64,000 nt of DNA from assembly GCF_026262505.1 (NCBI RefSeq), contig NC_067208.1:6519962-6583961 (forward strand), written 5' to 3'. The position numbers and the translations under genes were made by a program. This document shows positions 19,346 to 28,061 of this stretch, piece by piece. The stretch's first letter is position 1, and each line of letters starts with the position of its first letter. Under the pieces are notes generated by a model. It searched no databases. It was not told the DNA's origin and saw only the letters and a program-made list of their open reading frames with translations. The DNA is from Trichomonas vaginalis G3. Lineage: Eukaryota; Parabasalia; Trichomonadida; Trichomonadidae.

Positions 19346-19433
19346 AAAAATTATTTTTGGTGTAAATAAATGGTACCATTAATGATATCATGACTGTTCT
19401 CGTTCATGTCTGATTTACATCTAATGAAAAAGT

Positions 19434-20519
19434 TTAGAAGAATTTTCTTATTCTTTCTGGCTTATTTTTGTCTTTCCAGTACTCCCGCTCTAATGGTCCC
19501 AGATGTGTTGGCTTCGACTCTCTCAAGTTCTTAGATGGTATAACATCTTCAACGCCTCCTTCATATCTTACTTTATAAGTGTCATCGTTTATGTTATAGC
19601 CAAGTATTTCAATAACCACTCCTCGCTTTGCTTCGTCAATGGTTTCAGCAAGTTTGCCATTACTACTTTCGACTAATTTATGACGAGGATAAAACGCAAT
19701 AGAGTCGTCGGCAGCTTTTATAAGATATCCATTACCTTGCGTAGAGTCTACGATATAATAGTTTCTACTTAACCTTAAATGTTTCTTTGTCAACGGTTTG
19801 TCGTCAAGAACTACACGAACTTTTGTTCCAGGAATGAGAGTAAATTGTGTTGAATTTCTGATATTTTGTGTTTGACTTCGTTTCTTTTGTATATACTTTT
19901 CTTCTTGTTGTTGTGTCATTGAATTTGGTGTATGTCCTGTTGTAGAATGTGTTGAGGAATTATATACTTCGAGAAAATGTTTCATTGTTTCTTCGGTAAA
20001 GTCTCGCTCTTGATTTAAATCTCTGAGCGTTCTTATGAAGCGGTTTATGATGCCGAGTATGTTATGGTTATGGTCTTCAGTAGTGTAGTGAGTTATGTTA
20101 TGCTTAATGAGAAAATCTGTGATTTCATTGCTGAGGTATGCACTGTCTTGGTCTGATGTTAAAGTACTTGGGCTATGTTCTGCTACAAACTTTTGTAAAA
20201 CTCTTAACACTTCACGAGTTCCTTTATTCCTCATTGGATATGCATATGCTTTGCGAGTGTTAACATTAATGAAGATGAGGAATGGTGGCTTTCTTCCTTT
20301 CTTACTCTGAACGAGAGTGTCAAATTGGTATGCGTCAGGAGTGTTGGAGTAAATTGGTAAAAAGTAGTCGTAAGGGTTTATTTTTATTTGATGTACAACA
20401 TTTTTGTCAAAGAACCTTTTCACTTCAGCTCTGTTAGTAAATCCCCAACTCTTTGCAGCTTCATTGAACTTCTTAAATGACCTCCATGGATGTTGTTCGA
20501 ATACTTCTTTCAAGCTCAT
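19434..20519 (-). CDS. Retroviral-type (c-type) integrase of the Polinton
   Basis: 361 residues. The DDE core occupies about 55-195, with YQFDTLVQSKKGRKPPFLIFINVNTRKAYAYPM, LTSDQDSAYLSNEI and INRFIRTLRDLNQERDFTEETM, ending in the NSSTHSTTGHTPNSM target-binding tail usual for this family. A C-terminal SH3/chromo-like region follows (VVIEILGYNINDDTYKVRYEGG). It inserts the element into the host genome. The gene is downstream of the fibre gene on the same strand, 40 bp away. Confidence 0.9.
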   Translation of the reverse strand: MSLKEVFEQHPWRSFKKFNEAAKSWGFTNRAEVKRFFDKNVVHQIKINPYDYFLPIYSNTPDAYQFDTLVQSKKGRKPPFLIFINVNTRKAYAYPMRNKGTREVLRVLQKFVAEHSPSTLTSDQDSAYLSNEITDFLIKHNITHYTTEDHNHNILGIINRFIRTLRDLNQERDFTEETMKHFLEVYNSSTHSTTGHTPNSMTQQQEEKYIQKKRSQTQNIRNSTQFTLIPGTKVRVVLDDKPLTKKHLRLSRNYYIVDSTQGNGYLIKAADDSIAFYPRHKLVESSNGKLAETIDEAKRGVVIEILGYNINDDTYKVRYEGGVEDVIPSKNLRESKPTHLGPLEREYWKDKNKPERIRKFF

Positions 20520-20559
20520 TTATGTAAAGTTAAAGATTTTATTCTAGGCTCAAGCGCGT

Positions 20560-22617
20560 TCATTGAACGCGGTACCATGCGAATACAGTCACAAATGGTG
20601 GCATATAATCTTCACCCGAGCCTGTTGGATTTGTTGTGAAAGTGTGTGAATGATTTCCTCCTGGTTCAGTTGGTCGAAAAATCTTTTTTGCTGAATTGTT
20701 ATAAGATGGAGATAAAACATCATTGCCAGCTTCATACTCTGAGTTGTATAATGGGTGGTCTCTTAATGAGTGGCTATGGTCGCCAGAAAAGTTTGTCGTT
20801 CCTGTGTGAGTGTGCGGTGGAAGGTTTGCTTCTTTAATTTTCTTCGAACCTCCTGTTTGCTTTGAATATCTAGCACAGTATAAGAATTTATCTACAATCT
20901 GCTTCCACGTACCAAAACCTAAAACTGTTGCTGGATTTGTTGAGTTCATTGACGTATAAATAGAGTCTGTAGGATATAATGTTTGAAGTATTTCAATCTT
21001 TAATGTTTGAAGCTCTGTTTTGTCAGCTTTCTTATCATATAAATCTTGAGCAGTGAATTTAACATTATTTTCATCATCCATGACATAAACATTTTTACAG
21101 CTAATTTCTTTCTTCGTTGTTATGTTTTCATTCGATGTTAAACCTTGTAGAAAGTTAGGAGGTTTATAATATAATGCATCCCCACCAGTTCCGCCAACCG
21201 TTCCTTCAATACTTTCTATAGCAACAGTTGAGAAGGAGTTATGTGTATGTTCTTTGTCTGCTTTCTTATCTAACATTGCTGGTAGTTCATATGCTTCAAA
21301 GTTTCTGACATGACCTTCGATATTCATACATTTGTTATTTAAGGAGTTTAGTGTATCTTTTACGCTTGTACTTGGATTCTCTAAAGGTGCACTTGAACCA
21401 AGGGTATAGTTCAATATTATGTCGTCTGCTCTAACAGTAGTGAAGGATTCATGTGTATGGTTCTTGTCAGCTTTACTATTTAATGTAGCTTGAAGTTCAT
21501 TTATATCGGAGATATTGTGTTTATGAGATTTCAAAACTTTGTTCGTTGCGTCAAGTTCATCTTTGTCAGCTTTACTTTTAATAGCATCTTCAAAAGTTAT
21601 TTTTGCCTTAACTCTCAAAGTAAATCTTGGTTCAACTAATACACCGTTAACAAAGAAACTAGAGGCATAAATTTCATCGTTATAACCAAATACTTCTGGT
21701 GCTTTACCTGTGTCATACTGTACAGTACAGTGTATGTCATAACCTTTAACACGAATGTATTTATATCTTCTTTCATTAACATCTTTTGTCTTCACTTTTT
21801 CATCCTGTGTTAAATATCCATGGTAGTCCGTTATAATCTGTTCATCTGAACTTATATAATGAACATGGTTTTTATCTGCTTTTTCGGCTAATTTCTCTTC
21901 TATCTCATTTATTTCAAGTTCATACCTACCACTACCTCCCAAAGAAGTATTTTTCTTCAGCTCTTGAAGAACGTCCACTTCGCCATCTTTGGTGTCAATA
22001 ATGAGACTTTGAGTTAAAACCTTTCCTGTCTTAATGGATGTTTGTAAAACTTCTTCTTCACCGTGTTCGGGGTCATGGTCGTCATCATATCTTGTGAAAT
22101 CAGAGATGTTGTCATACATTAAGCATATCTGTCTCAAAAGTTCTGCTATTTGAAACTGGAACGAAAGATATACAGAATTTTCATCATCTCCTAAAGTCAA
22201 GTCTGCTTTCTTAAGTATTTCTTGAATGTATGCAATGAGAACAGAGTACCTTGGAAAATATTCGAACAATATTTCATTAGCTGTTGGTTTTGGTGGTTCT
22301 TCTGGAGTTTCTGTTGTTTTAGTTCCTTCTGTAGGTTCTGTTGGAGTTTCTGCATCTCTTGACTTCAATGCTCTTGCTCTCAAAGACCTAAATGTTAGAG
22401 CACCGGGTTTTACAAAGGACTTTATAAATGCTTTAATAGTTCCTGGTAAGTTATTGTTAGCATTAAGTAAGTTCCTTATGCTTCCATCATGTACGTCCAT
22501 AGCACTATGTAAAAAATCTATACTTTTCTTGTAGTCAGCAATAGACTGACTGTGATTTTTTAAAGATTTGTCAATACCTTTAAGCCAATCTTCATGCATG
22601 TCTGATACTAATATCAT
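20560..22617 (-). CDS. Phage-type tail-fibre/collar protein in a Polinton
   Basis: 685 residues. It carries repeated KADKxHxH units (KADKNHVHYISS, KADKNHTHESFTTV, KADKEHTHNSFSTV), typical of trimeric tail-fibre shafts. The C-terminal ~140 residues read DSIYTSMNSTNPATVLGFGTW ... KFLYCA ... GGSKKIKEANLPPHTHTGTT ... DHSHSL ... NHSHTF ... MPPFVTVFAWYRV. That order (GSIY-S-NSTNP-FGTW, then HxH motifs, then PPF..V..W.R) is the signature of bacteriophage tail-collar/short-fibre tips, where HxH pairs bind metal. A proline/threonine spacer lies at about 90-115. It overlaps the collagen-like gene by 26 bp. A receptor-binding fibre is the natural guess. Confidence 0.85.
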   Translation of the reverse strand: MILVSDMHEDWLKGIDKSLKNHSQSIADYKKSIDFLHSAMDVHDGSIRNLLNANNNLPGTIKAFIKSFVKPGALTFRSLRARALKSRDAETPTEPTEGTKTTETPEEPPKPTANEILFEYFPRYSVLIAYIQEILKKADLTLGDDENSVYLSFQFQIAELLRQICLMYDNISDFTRYDDDHDPEHGEEEVLQTSIKTGKVLTQSLIIDTKDGEVDVLQELKKNTSLGGSGRYELEINEIEEKLAEKADKNHVHYISSDEQIITDYHGYLTQDEKVKTKDVNERRYKYIRVKGYDIHCTVQYDTGKAPEVFGYNDEIYASSFFVNGVLVEPRFTLRVKAKITFEDAIKSKADKDELDATNKVLKSHKHNISDINELQATLNSKADKNHTHESFTTVRADDIILNYTLGSSAPLENPSTSVKDTLNSLNNKCMNIEGHVRNFEAYELPAMLDKKADKEHTHNSFSTVAIESIEGTVGGTGGDALYYKPPNFLQGLTSNENITTKKEISCKNVYVMDDENNVKFTAQDLYDKKADKTELQTLKIEILQTLYPTDSIYTSMNSTNPATVLGFGTWKQIVDKFLYCARYSKQTGGSKKIKEANLPPHTHTGTTNFSGDHSHSLRDHPLYNSEYEAGNDVLSPSYNNSAKKIFRPTEPGGNHSHTFTTNPTGSGEDYMPPFVTVFAWYRVQ

Positions 22618-23437
22618 TTGCTTCCTTTAGTGTATTTTGTGCTTCTCGTAAAGTATCCAATCCCGTAGGTGCATTGTTTGCTATACGTCTTACAGTATCT
22701 ATTTGACTCCTTGTTTCTTGCATCCAACCAGATAAAGTTTTAATAGTATCCGAACCATTTGAAATGAAGTTCAAAGCATTTTTAACGTCATCTAAAGCTT
22801 CTTCACCAAGTACTGCCCATATCTTTCCGATTTGGTATTGAAGAACTCCATATGAAGCAGCTGTTAAACCAGTATTTATAAGGTTCCATATCCATGATTT
22901 AGCAGTTTTTCCATCCTTTCCATCTTCACCATCCAAACCGTTTTCGCCTTGAGGTCCTTGTATTCCTTGTATTCCTTGTATTCCTTGTGGTCCTTGAGGT
23001 CCGGTGTCACCCTTCTCTCCTTTCAGTTCATCTTTATGTTCGTTATAATATTCTAATGTCATAAGGTGTACATCATTACTGCTACCAGCAACGCCGAGAA
23101 TTTGTTTCTCATTCATGACTAAATTCTTTAGGCATTTAATGTTGTCGTCAAATCGAAAGCTCTTTAACAATTCAATGAGAACATTTAATACTTTCACTAA
23201 TGAGGCATCTACTGTAGAATTTATATATTGCACCGTTCCATCATTTATGATAGGAACTTTACTTATTGTAATGAATGGGTCATACGTGTTAAAAGTATCG
23301 AAATCAATGACTTTTTTAGTTTTTCCATCGTCAATGACTAAATTGTTACCTTCCACTGTTAAAGTTGAGTTTTCGTTTACTAGTTCATGTGCTCTTCTTG
23401 CTTCATTTGTTTCATACGCATATGCAGCAATAGTCAT
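22592..23437 (-). CDS. Collagen-repeat fibre protein of the Polinton
   Basis: 281 residues. Residues about 140-178 are Gly-X-Y repeats (GEKGDTGPQGPQGIQGIQGI then QGPQGENGLDGEDGKDG), predicted to form a triple helix. The N-terminal domain (about 1-135) is beta/alpha-rich, and the C-terminal part is helical, with SQIDTVRRIANNAPTGLDTLREAQNTL. Such proteins form trimeric fibres in large DNA viruses and phages. It overlaps the tail-fibre gene and is divergent from the 23455 gene with only 17 bp between the two ATGs, so the two fibre genes are probably expressed together. Confidence 0.85.
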   Translation of the reverse strand: MTIAAYAYETNEARRAHELVNENSTLTVEGNNLVIDDGKTKKVIDFDTFNTYDPFITISKVPIINDGTVQYINSTVDASLVKVLNVLIELLKSFRFDDNIKCLKNLVMNEKQILGVAGSSNDVHLMTLEYYNEHKDELKGEKGDTGPQGPQGIQGIQGIQGPQGENGLDGEDGKDGKTAKSWIWNLINTGLTAASYGVLQYQIGKIWAVLGEEALDDVKNALNFISNGSDTIKTLSGWMQETRSQIDTVRRIANNAPTGLDTLREAQNTLKEANDISIRHA

Positions 23438-23454
23438 ATTTTAATGAGAATAAA

Positions 23455-24231
23455 ATGTTGTTCTATTTGCAAAGTACAGACCCAAACGAATACGAGACAG
23501 TAAAGCTACAAACAAACTTAGGTCTTCAGAATGAAGCGCTTGCTTTCAGAGTTGTTGACTTCAATACTATCGCAACTTTTGTCATAACAGATGAAACAGA
23601 TTTCATGGAGATTGAAATAGATGGAAAGAAGCACGAAATAAGATTTCACAATAATGTAGAATATAAGATGGAAACATTAGCTGGAGTGTTAAATGCTCTC
23701 ATAAATACTACAATAAACAAGGATAACGAAGAAAACTTAATGAATGTTAAACTTATTGCAGGAGTTTTGAAGTTCAGTTATGCGAAGGAGTTTAAGATAC
23801 CAAGAATGAGTCATAGAGTTCAATTGCTTCTGGGAGCATACCATATGACATTTCCTTTGAAAAGTGTTGACAAAACGATTGAGATGAAATCTGTTCCATA
23901 CGTATGTTATGGTAATTGTTTGTACATTGAGTCAAAAATAGCTAATGTCACAGGCATTTCAGGAGTTAATAGTAAAGGTTCAGTAGAATATAAATCCTTC
24001 TGTTATGCAGTCAATTCAATGTTCATTCCAAACGTTCCTGTCATAGCAACTCATTTAGGTAAATGGGTTCGCATTAGTCCTCATAATTTGAAAGACATGC
24101 AATTCAGACTTGTTGACTTTCAAGGAGAGCCTGTAGAACTGAAGGCACCAGTGCGAATGACTGTTGAAGTTGACTTTTTAGAAAATATTAAATGCAACAG
24201 CTTACAAGAGAACTCAGAGCTAAAAATATAA
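23455..24231 (+). CDS. Beta-rich structural-type protein of the Polinton
   Basis: 258 residues (MLFYLQSTDPNEYETVKLQT). A long series of beta strands with a C-terminal motif FRLVDFQGEPVELKAPVRMTVEVDF, which recalls the jelly-roll minor capsid (penton-like) proteins of Polintons and virophages. The order 'structural gene - ATPase - structural gene' in this half of the element supports that, but the call is by pattern. The 3' end overlaps the next gene by 40 bp. Confidence 0.65.
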   Translation: MLFYLQSTDPNEYETVKLQTNLGLQNEALAFRVVDFNTIATFVITDETDFMEIEIDGKKHEIRFHNNVEYKMETLAGVLNALINTTINKDNEENLMNVKLIAGVLKFSYAKEFKIPRMSHRVQLLLGAYHMTFPLKSVDKTIEMKSVPYVCYGNCLYIESKIANVTGISGVNSKGSVEYKSFCYAVNSMFIPNVPVIATHLGKWVRISPHNLKDMQFRLVDFQGEPVELKAPVRMTVEVDFLENIKCNSLQENSELKI

Positions 24232-24434
24232 AGTATGAATGTTATGTATTAGGTCATGAACTTTGGTTGTTGCTGTTTGATGAAACAAATGAGTTAGTTA
24301 TGTCAGTCAAGAGAACAGAAAAATATTGTGTTAGTGAAAACTGCACCAAGTCAATAAGATTAGGTTTGCATTATGAAGATGAGTTCGATACTGTTGAAGA
24401 AGTTTTGGATAGATATTACAAATTGCTAACTTGA
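24192..24434 (+). CDS. Small Polinton protein overlapping the 23455 gene
   Basis: 80 residues (MQQLTRELRAKNIKYECYVL). Alpha/beta composition with LWLLLFDETNELVMSV and YEDEFDTVEEVLDRYYKLL. It starts inside the 3' end of the preceding gene in another frame. It reads as a real gene because it fills the gap exactly up to a terminator-like hairpin pair at 24450. Function unknown. Confidence 0.6.
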   Translation: MQQLTRELRAKNIKYECYVLGHELWLLLFDETNELVMSVKRTEKYCVSENCTKSIRLGLHYEDEFDTVEEVLDRYYKLLT

Positions 24435-24449
24435 AATTTTTTGACTGAC

Positions 24450-24475
24450 GGCGCAAAGCGCCAAGACCGAAGGTC
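24450..24475. terminator. Two tandem GC hairpins between convergent genes
   Basis: GGCGCAAAGCGCC (24450-24462) and GACCGAAGGTC (24465-24475) are perfect small hairpins with 3-nt AAA and GAA loops. They are unusually GC-rich for this DNA and lie between the ends of the 24192 and 24485 genes (stops at 24434 and 24485). Likely RNA 3'-end or termination signals. Confidence 0.55.
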
Positions 24476-24484
24476 CTGACTGCT

Positions 24485-25099
24485 TTAATTTACTAAAACA
24501 TATTTCAAACAAAGCTTATATTCTGTTGAAAGTTTTGTATATTCATTCGAATATTTATACTTAAACTCAACTCCTGTAGTTCCTGGTGTTTCAATGATGC
24601 GGATGTTACCTATTTTCATGAATAATGGAGTTTGACCACAGCATTCGATTTCAGGGTCGAGATAGTCAATGACACATTGTTTCCCTGTTATTCGTGAGAT
24701 AACATTTTCAAGGTCCTCCTTTGTTAGAATTATTTGGTTCTTGCTTATAAGATTTGTCAAAAGCTTCTTATCGTCTTTGAGTAAAATTGTTTGGTATAAC
24801 TGAAGAAGGTAATGGTCTACGTTATCTGAAGGATTTGTTTGAACATTTGTGTAAGGGTTGTCGTTGGCTTCTCTTGAAAGAACTTGGTCCAGTGGTGGAT
24901 ACTCTAACTTAACATCTGATGTAGCGTTAGCGTTTGAAGCTGTGTTTAAATTCACCGACTTAAGTTCTGGTTCTTTTTCTTTCAAACACTCCGAACTATA
25001 GTTCTTTATGACAATATTGTTTGTCGTTCGTGAGTCAACATTTGATGTTGGTTCAATTGGAATATTAACGGCACCAGCTAAGATGGATTTGCTTCTCAT
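24485..25099 (-). CDS. Polinton protein of unknown function
   Basis: 204 residues. A disordered, polar N-terminal half (NSNVDSRTTNN... DVKLEYPPLDQVLSREANDNP) is followed by a globular C-terminal half with LQLYQTILLKDDKKLLTNLISKNQIILTKEDLENVI and a CC pair (DPEIECCGQTPLFMKIG). The ATG is 25 bp from that of the 25125 gene on the other strand. No family recognised. Confidence 0.65.
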   Translation of the reverse strand: MRSKSILAGAVNIPIEPTSNVDSRTTNNIVIKNYSSECLKEKEPELKSVNLNTASNANATSDVKLEYPPLDQVLSREANDNPYTNVQTNPSDNVDHYLLQLYQTILLKDDKKLLTNLISKNQIILTKEDLENVISRITGKQCVIDYLDPEIECCGQTPLFMKIGNIRIIETPGTTGVEFKYKYSNEYTKLSTEYKLCLKYVLVN

Positions 25100-25124
25100 T
25101 TCATATAGAATAAAAACCTTTTAT

Positions 25125-25526
25125 ATGTATGAAATGAACAATATACTCGACAAGGGTTTGAATGTAAAGCTAACGAATGAAAATATTGTTGAATTCACTG
25201 AGACAGGTGCTGTGTATAAAGATGTAGAACTACTGAACAAAAGAGCTAAGGGAAGAAGCAGGAACATGAACAAAGGGTGGAAGCCTATAAAAATTTATGT
25301 CAATGATGGCTCAGGAGGTTCAAACATAAAGTATGCAGAAAGTTATAGAGTTTATGCTCTCAAAGGTGAAAAGCCTTCATTTAAGAACAGCTATTCTAAC
25401 GCATATCCTCAAAAGCTAACGGATGGGGAAGTGGATGATATGAATGACAGCAAAAATATTAACAGAAATAGCGACAGAGATGCATGGAATTTGTTTACCA
25501 TCAGTCAATTGAAGGTTAAACTTTAA
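25125..25526 (+). CDS. Small Polinton protein, possibly DNA-contacting
   Basis: 133 residues from ATG 25125 (MYEMNNILDKGLNVKL), which follows a T-rich leader; upstream in-frame codons lie inside the divergent gene. It contains KRAKGRSRNMNKGWKPIKIYVNDGSGGSNIKYAESYRVYAL, which is basic, and an asparagine/aspartate-rich end. The stop overlaps the ATPase stop by 4 bp on the opposite strand. Function unknown. Confidence 0.6.
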   Translation: MYEMNNILDKGLNVKLTNENIVEFTETGAVYKDVELLNKRAKGRSRNMNKGWKPIKIYVNDGSGGSNIKYAESYRVYALKGEKPSFKNSYSNAYPQKLTDGEVDDMNDSKNINRNSDRDAWNLFTISQLKVKL

Positions 25527-26410
25527 AACAATGTTGGTCGTTCCCATGGAATATTTTTGACTTTAATGGTATTAGTCATGATATGAATCTCAAGGTATGA
25601 ACGAGGAGAGATGAGAGACTTATATGCTTCCCAAATTTCTTCAAAAGGTAATGTTATACCTGACTGTTTCCAAATGAGTTCAATATCATAGCGTGAGAAA
25701 CCTTGAAAGATAACGAAGTCAGTTATGAGACGTTTTATGTTTAAAGCTAAAAACCTCCATGTTTGCATAAGTATTGCTACAGTTAAATGGTAATGTCTGA
25801 TTTTAGTAATGATGTTAGCTAATGGTGAGTCTGGTTTTGACACTAAACCTTTTCCGGCGAAGTCGTCACAAACTAATAAAGTGTTTGATGGATATTTTTT
25901 GAAGGGGTATTTTGAAAGTTTTGACAGAATGTAGTTTGTAAGTCGTTTCATATCGTAAACTCCTGAGTACTGACGTAAGTGGTGTTTGTCAATAATTCTT
26001 TCCATCTCCTCAGAAGTCTTTTGCATTCCTGACTGTATAAATTCAACGATGACATAATATTTTCTCTTACGTCGAATGTAACGTTGAAGAAATTCAATGA
26101 GTTCACTGTCTGGAACTTTAACGACAGAGGCTTGAACTTTTGACATAAATGTTTTCGCTGTTGAGTCCATAGAGTCTGAAGTTGCTGATATAATGATTTG
26201 GTCATAATATGAGTCATTTCCTAAACGTTCTGTTATAAGAATATGACGAATGAGATTAAATGTCTTTCCTGACCCCATCTTTCCACAATAGAAATACACA
26301 CCATTTGAACAGAATTCATAATCTTTGCTGAAAGGAAGAATAAGAGAAGAGTTAAGTTTGTCTGTAGTTTCATTCATGTCTTCATCTACATCATGTATTA
26401 AATGCTTCAT
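25523..26410 (-). CDS. Packaging ATPase (FtsK/HerA type)
   Basis: 295 residues. Walker A GKMGSGKTFNLIRHIL at about 43, Walker B NTLLVCDDFAGKG at about 180, a sensor-like AILMQTWRFLALNIKRLITDF, and a C-terminal DIELIWKQSGITLPFEEIWEAYKSL helix pair. Size and motif spacing fit the genome-packaging ATPases of Polintons and related double-jelly-roll viruses, which drive DNA into the capsid. It is divergent from the 26427 structural-type gene with 16 bp between the two ATGs. Confidence 0.9.
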   Translation of the reverse strand: MKHLIHDVDEDMNETTDKLNSSLILPFSKDYEFCSNGVYFYCGKMGSGKTFNLIRHILITERLGNDSYYDQIIISATSDSMDSTAKTFMSKVQASVVKVPDSELIEFLQRYIRRKRKYYVIVEFIQSGMQKTSEEMERIIDKHHLRQYSGVYDMKRLTNYILSKLSKYPFKKYPSNTLLVCDDFAGKGLVSKPDSPLANIITKIRHYHLTVAILMQTWRFLALNIKRLITDFVIFQGFSRYDIELIWKQSGITLPFEEIWEAYKSLISPRSYLEIHIMTNTIKVKNIPWERPTLF

Positions 26411-26426
26411 TTTATCTCCATTAAAA

Positions 26427-27308
26427 ATGCAAGTCAGAAATATTCAGAACATAGCACCGAGTCTAACTGACAAGAGTATAAAGATATACTATGAACACGT
26501 TATGATGAAACCTACCAAAATTCAAGAAAGTCAGTATACTTATGAATATCCAAGACACTGGGTAGAGTATGTAGGAGGTGAGAAAGCTATTGAAATCAGA
26601 CAGGTTCGAAGTATTCCAGCAGGAAGAACAATATTATTGAAGAACTTTAATGTTTTGAGGTATAATGATGAAACAAAGAAGCAAGATAGTTTTCCTGTTG
26701 CTGTGTATGTGAACCTAGACACAGGAGATGACATGAAAGTTTTTAATACAAAGCTTCAAACGGTAGTGAGAGAACAACTGACTGCGGAAGGACATCCATT
26801 ACCTTCAGAAGTTACCATAGCATATAATTTTGAAACAAACTCAATAGATTTTAAAGTCATCTCTGCAAAGAAGTCAGGTTTTATATTTAATGAAGCAGAT
26901 GTATATTCGAATGAAAACTTCAAAGCTATTGCATGGTTAGATAATGACGATTGCTTAAAGAAAATATTTAAATTCAGTGACTCAAAGATGTCAATAGATG
27001 ACCTTCGTGGAATGTTACCATCGACGTTTACAGTAGAAGGTTCAGCAGGATTGCTTACAAGATTGTCAATTGGTGGCATTTGGTCTCGTGAGAACATTGT
27101 TATAAAATCCAGTATAAGTGAATTTGCTGAAGAATCTATATTATGTCTTTCAAACTACATGTATTCGCCGCCGAAGCATTATAGTATAACAAACTTTGTC
27201 AGTAAGTTTAACATAAGACTTGTCGAACCTTCTTCAATGAAAGATGTTGTGCTACCCAAAGACGGAAAGGATGGACTCATTATTGAAATGATTTTAATTG
27301 CATATTAA
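26427..27308 (+). CDS. Beta-rich structural-type protein, candidate penton
   Basis: 293 residues from ATG 26427 (MQVRNIQNIAPSLTDKSIKIYYE). Rich in strands; the end DVVLPKDGKDGLIIEMILIAY resembles the closing strand of the 23455 protein. N-terminal EYPRHWVEYVGGEKAIEIRQVRSIPAG is similar in style to the start of the 9098 gene (WIVNINEEKYIGITSMYITRAF), so the three may be one family of minor capsid-like proteins. It heads a run of four genes joined stop-to-start. Confidence 0.7.
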   Translation: MQVRNIQNIAPSLTDKSIKIYYEHVMMKPTKIQESQYTYEYPRHWVEYVGGEKAIEIRQVRSIPAGRTILLKNFNVLRYNDETKKQDSFPVAVYVNLDTGDDMKVFNTKLQTVVREQLTAEGHPLPSEVTIAYNFETNSIDFKVISAKKSGFIFNEADVYSNENFKAIAWLDNDDCLKKIFKFSDSKMSIDDLRGMLPSTFTVEGSAGLLTRLSIGGIWSRENIVIKSSISEFAEESILCLSNYMYSPPKHYSITNFVSKFNIRLVEPSSMKDVVLPKDGKDGLIIEMILIAY

Positions 27309-27533
27309 ATGAGCTTGTTCTTGAAGGTCATTCATGATGAAATAACTGTTGTAGAAGATGTTAGCAATTGTTCAGACATTTTGAAGCGTATAGATGATAT
27401 AAGAAATAAGTTAGATAGACCGCAAAGCGGTGAAGTCGAAGCCCGTGAGAACGTTTATGTTTCATTGACTTTCTCCAGTAACGAGAACTTTTATGAGATA
27501 ATATTGAAGAGAGATGATTTTAATATGGTGTAA
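27309..27533 (+). CDS. Small gene joined to the previous stop
   Basis: 74 residues (MSLFLKVIHDEITVVEDVSNC). The ATG follows the previous TAA directly (TAAATG). It has a helix DILKRIDDIRNKLDRPQSGEVEA and a beta end NENFYEIILKRDDFNMV. Function unknown; the tight packing supports it as a real gene. Confidence 0.65.
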   Translation: MSLFLKVIHDEITVVEDVSNCSDILKRIDDIRNKLDRPQSGEVEARENVYVSLTFSSNENFYEIILKRDDFNMV

Positions 27534-27815
27534 ATGGTAGCTTGGGCAGCTATAGGCGCAATGGGAACAAAAGCATTAGCATTTGGAGCAAAAGCACTTG
27601 GAGCTTATGACGCAGTAAATAAAATGAGTGGAGGTAGGGTTTCGAAGACATTAGATGCAAATAAAGGAAAGATTGGAGGCTGGGTTACAAAGAAGTTAAG
27701 ATTAAATAAAATAGGGCTCATAAATAAAGCATCCAATTTGGTTGCGACTGAGTCAGAAAATGCTTTAGGAAAGGACGATGAGTTTGCAAAACACGCAAAA
27801 GACTTTAATGACTAG
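27534..27815 (+). CDS. Small amphipathic/hydrophobic virion-type protein
   Basis: 93 residues (MVAWAAIGAMGTKALAFGAK). An N-terminal hydrophobic or amphipathic stretch rich in Ala and Gly, then basic segments (KLRLNKIGLINK). This layout recalls membrane-active minor virion proteins of double-jelly-roll viruses (adenovirus pVI-like in role); that is inference. Joined by TAAATG to the previous gene. Confidence 0.65.
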   Translation: MVAWAAIGAMGTKALAFGAKALGAYDAVNKMSGGRVSKTLDANKGKIGGWVTKKLRLNKIGLINKASNLVATESENALGKDDEFAKHAKDFND

Positions 27816-28061
27816 ATGAAAGGTGAAACAATGCATTTAAATAGAGTCGATGGAACTAAAGAAAATGTTTCTTCTCCACTAGTAGTTCTTCCGTATGGTC
27901 CCTATGGAATGTATGGAAACTCTTACGAAAGACCATTTGACCCATTGACTGGTGGAAGTAATTGGTATCATTACGGACGAAGAAGAAAGACAGTCAAGTT
28001 GGAGACGGACGTGAAGAAAGCAACTAAAAAGAAACCAAGGAAGAGAGTTATAAAGCAATGA
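27816..28061 (+). CDS. Small basic protein, candidate core/DNA-binding
   Basis: 81 residues. A Gly/Tyr/Pro-rich middle (VLPYGPYGMYGNSYERPFDP) and a very basic C-terminus (GRRRKTVKLETDVKKATKKK then PRKRVIKQ). It starts directly after the previous TAG (TAGATG). A DNA-condensing core protein is plausible. It ends at the dyad element and the inner edge of the subterminal repeat. Confidence 0.65.
   Translation: MKGETMHLNRVDGTKENVSSPLVVLPYGPYGMYGNSYERPFDPLTGGSNWYHYGRRRKTVKLETDVKKATKKKPRKRVIKQ

Noticed and set aside
22921-22990. Short tandem DNA repeat (ATTCCTTGT units)
   Set aside because: This is simply the codon repeat of the collagen Gly-X-Y stretch.
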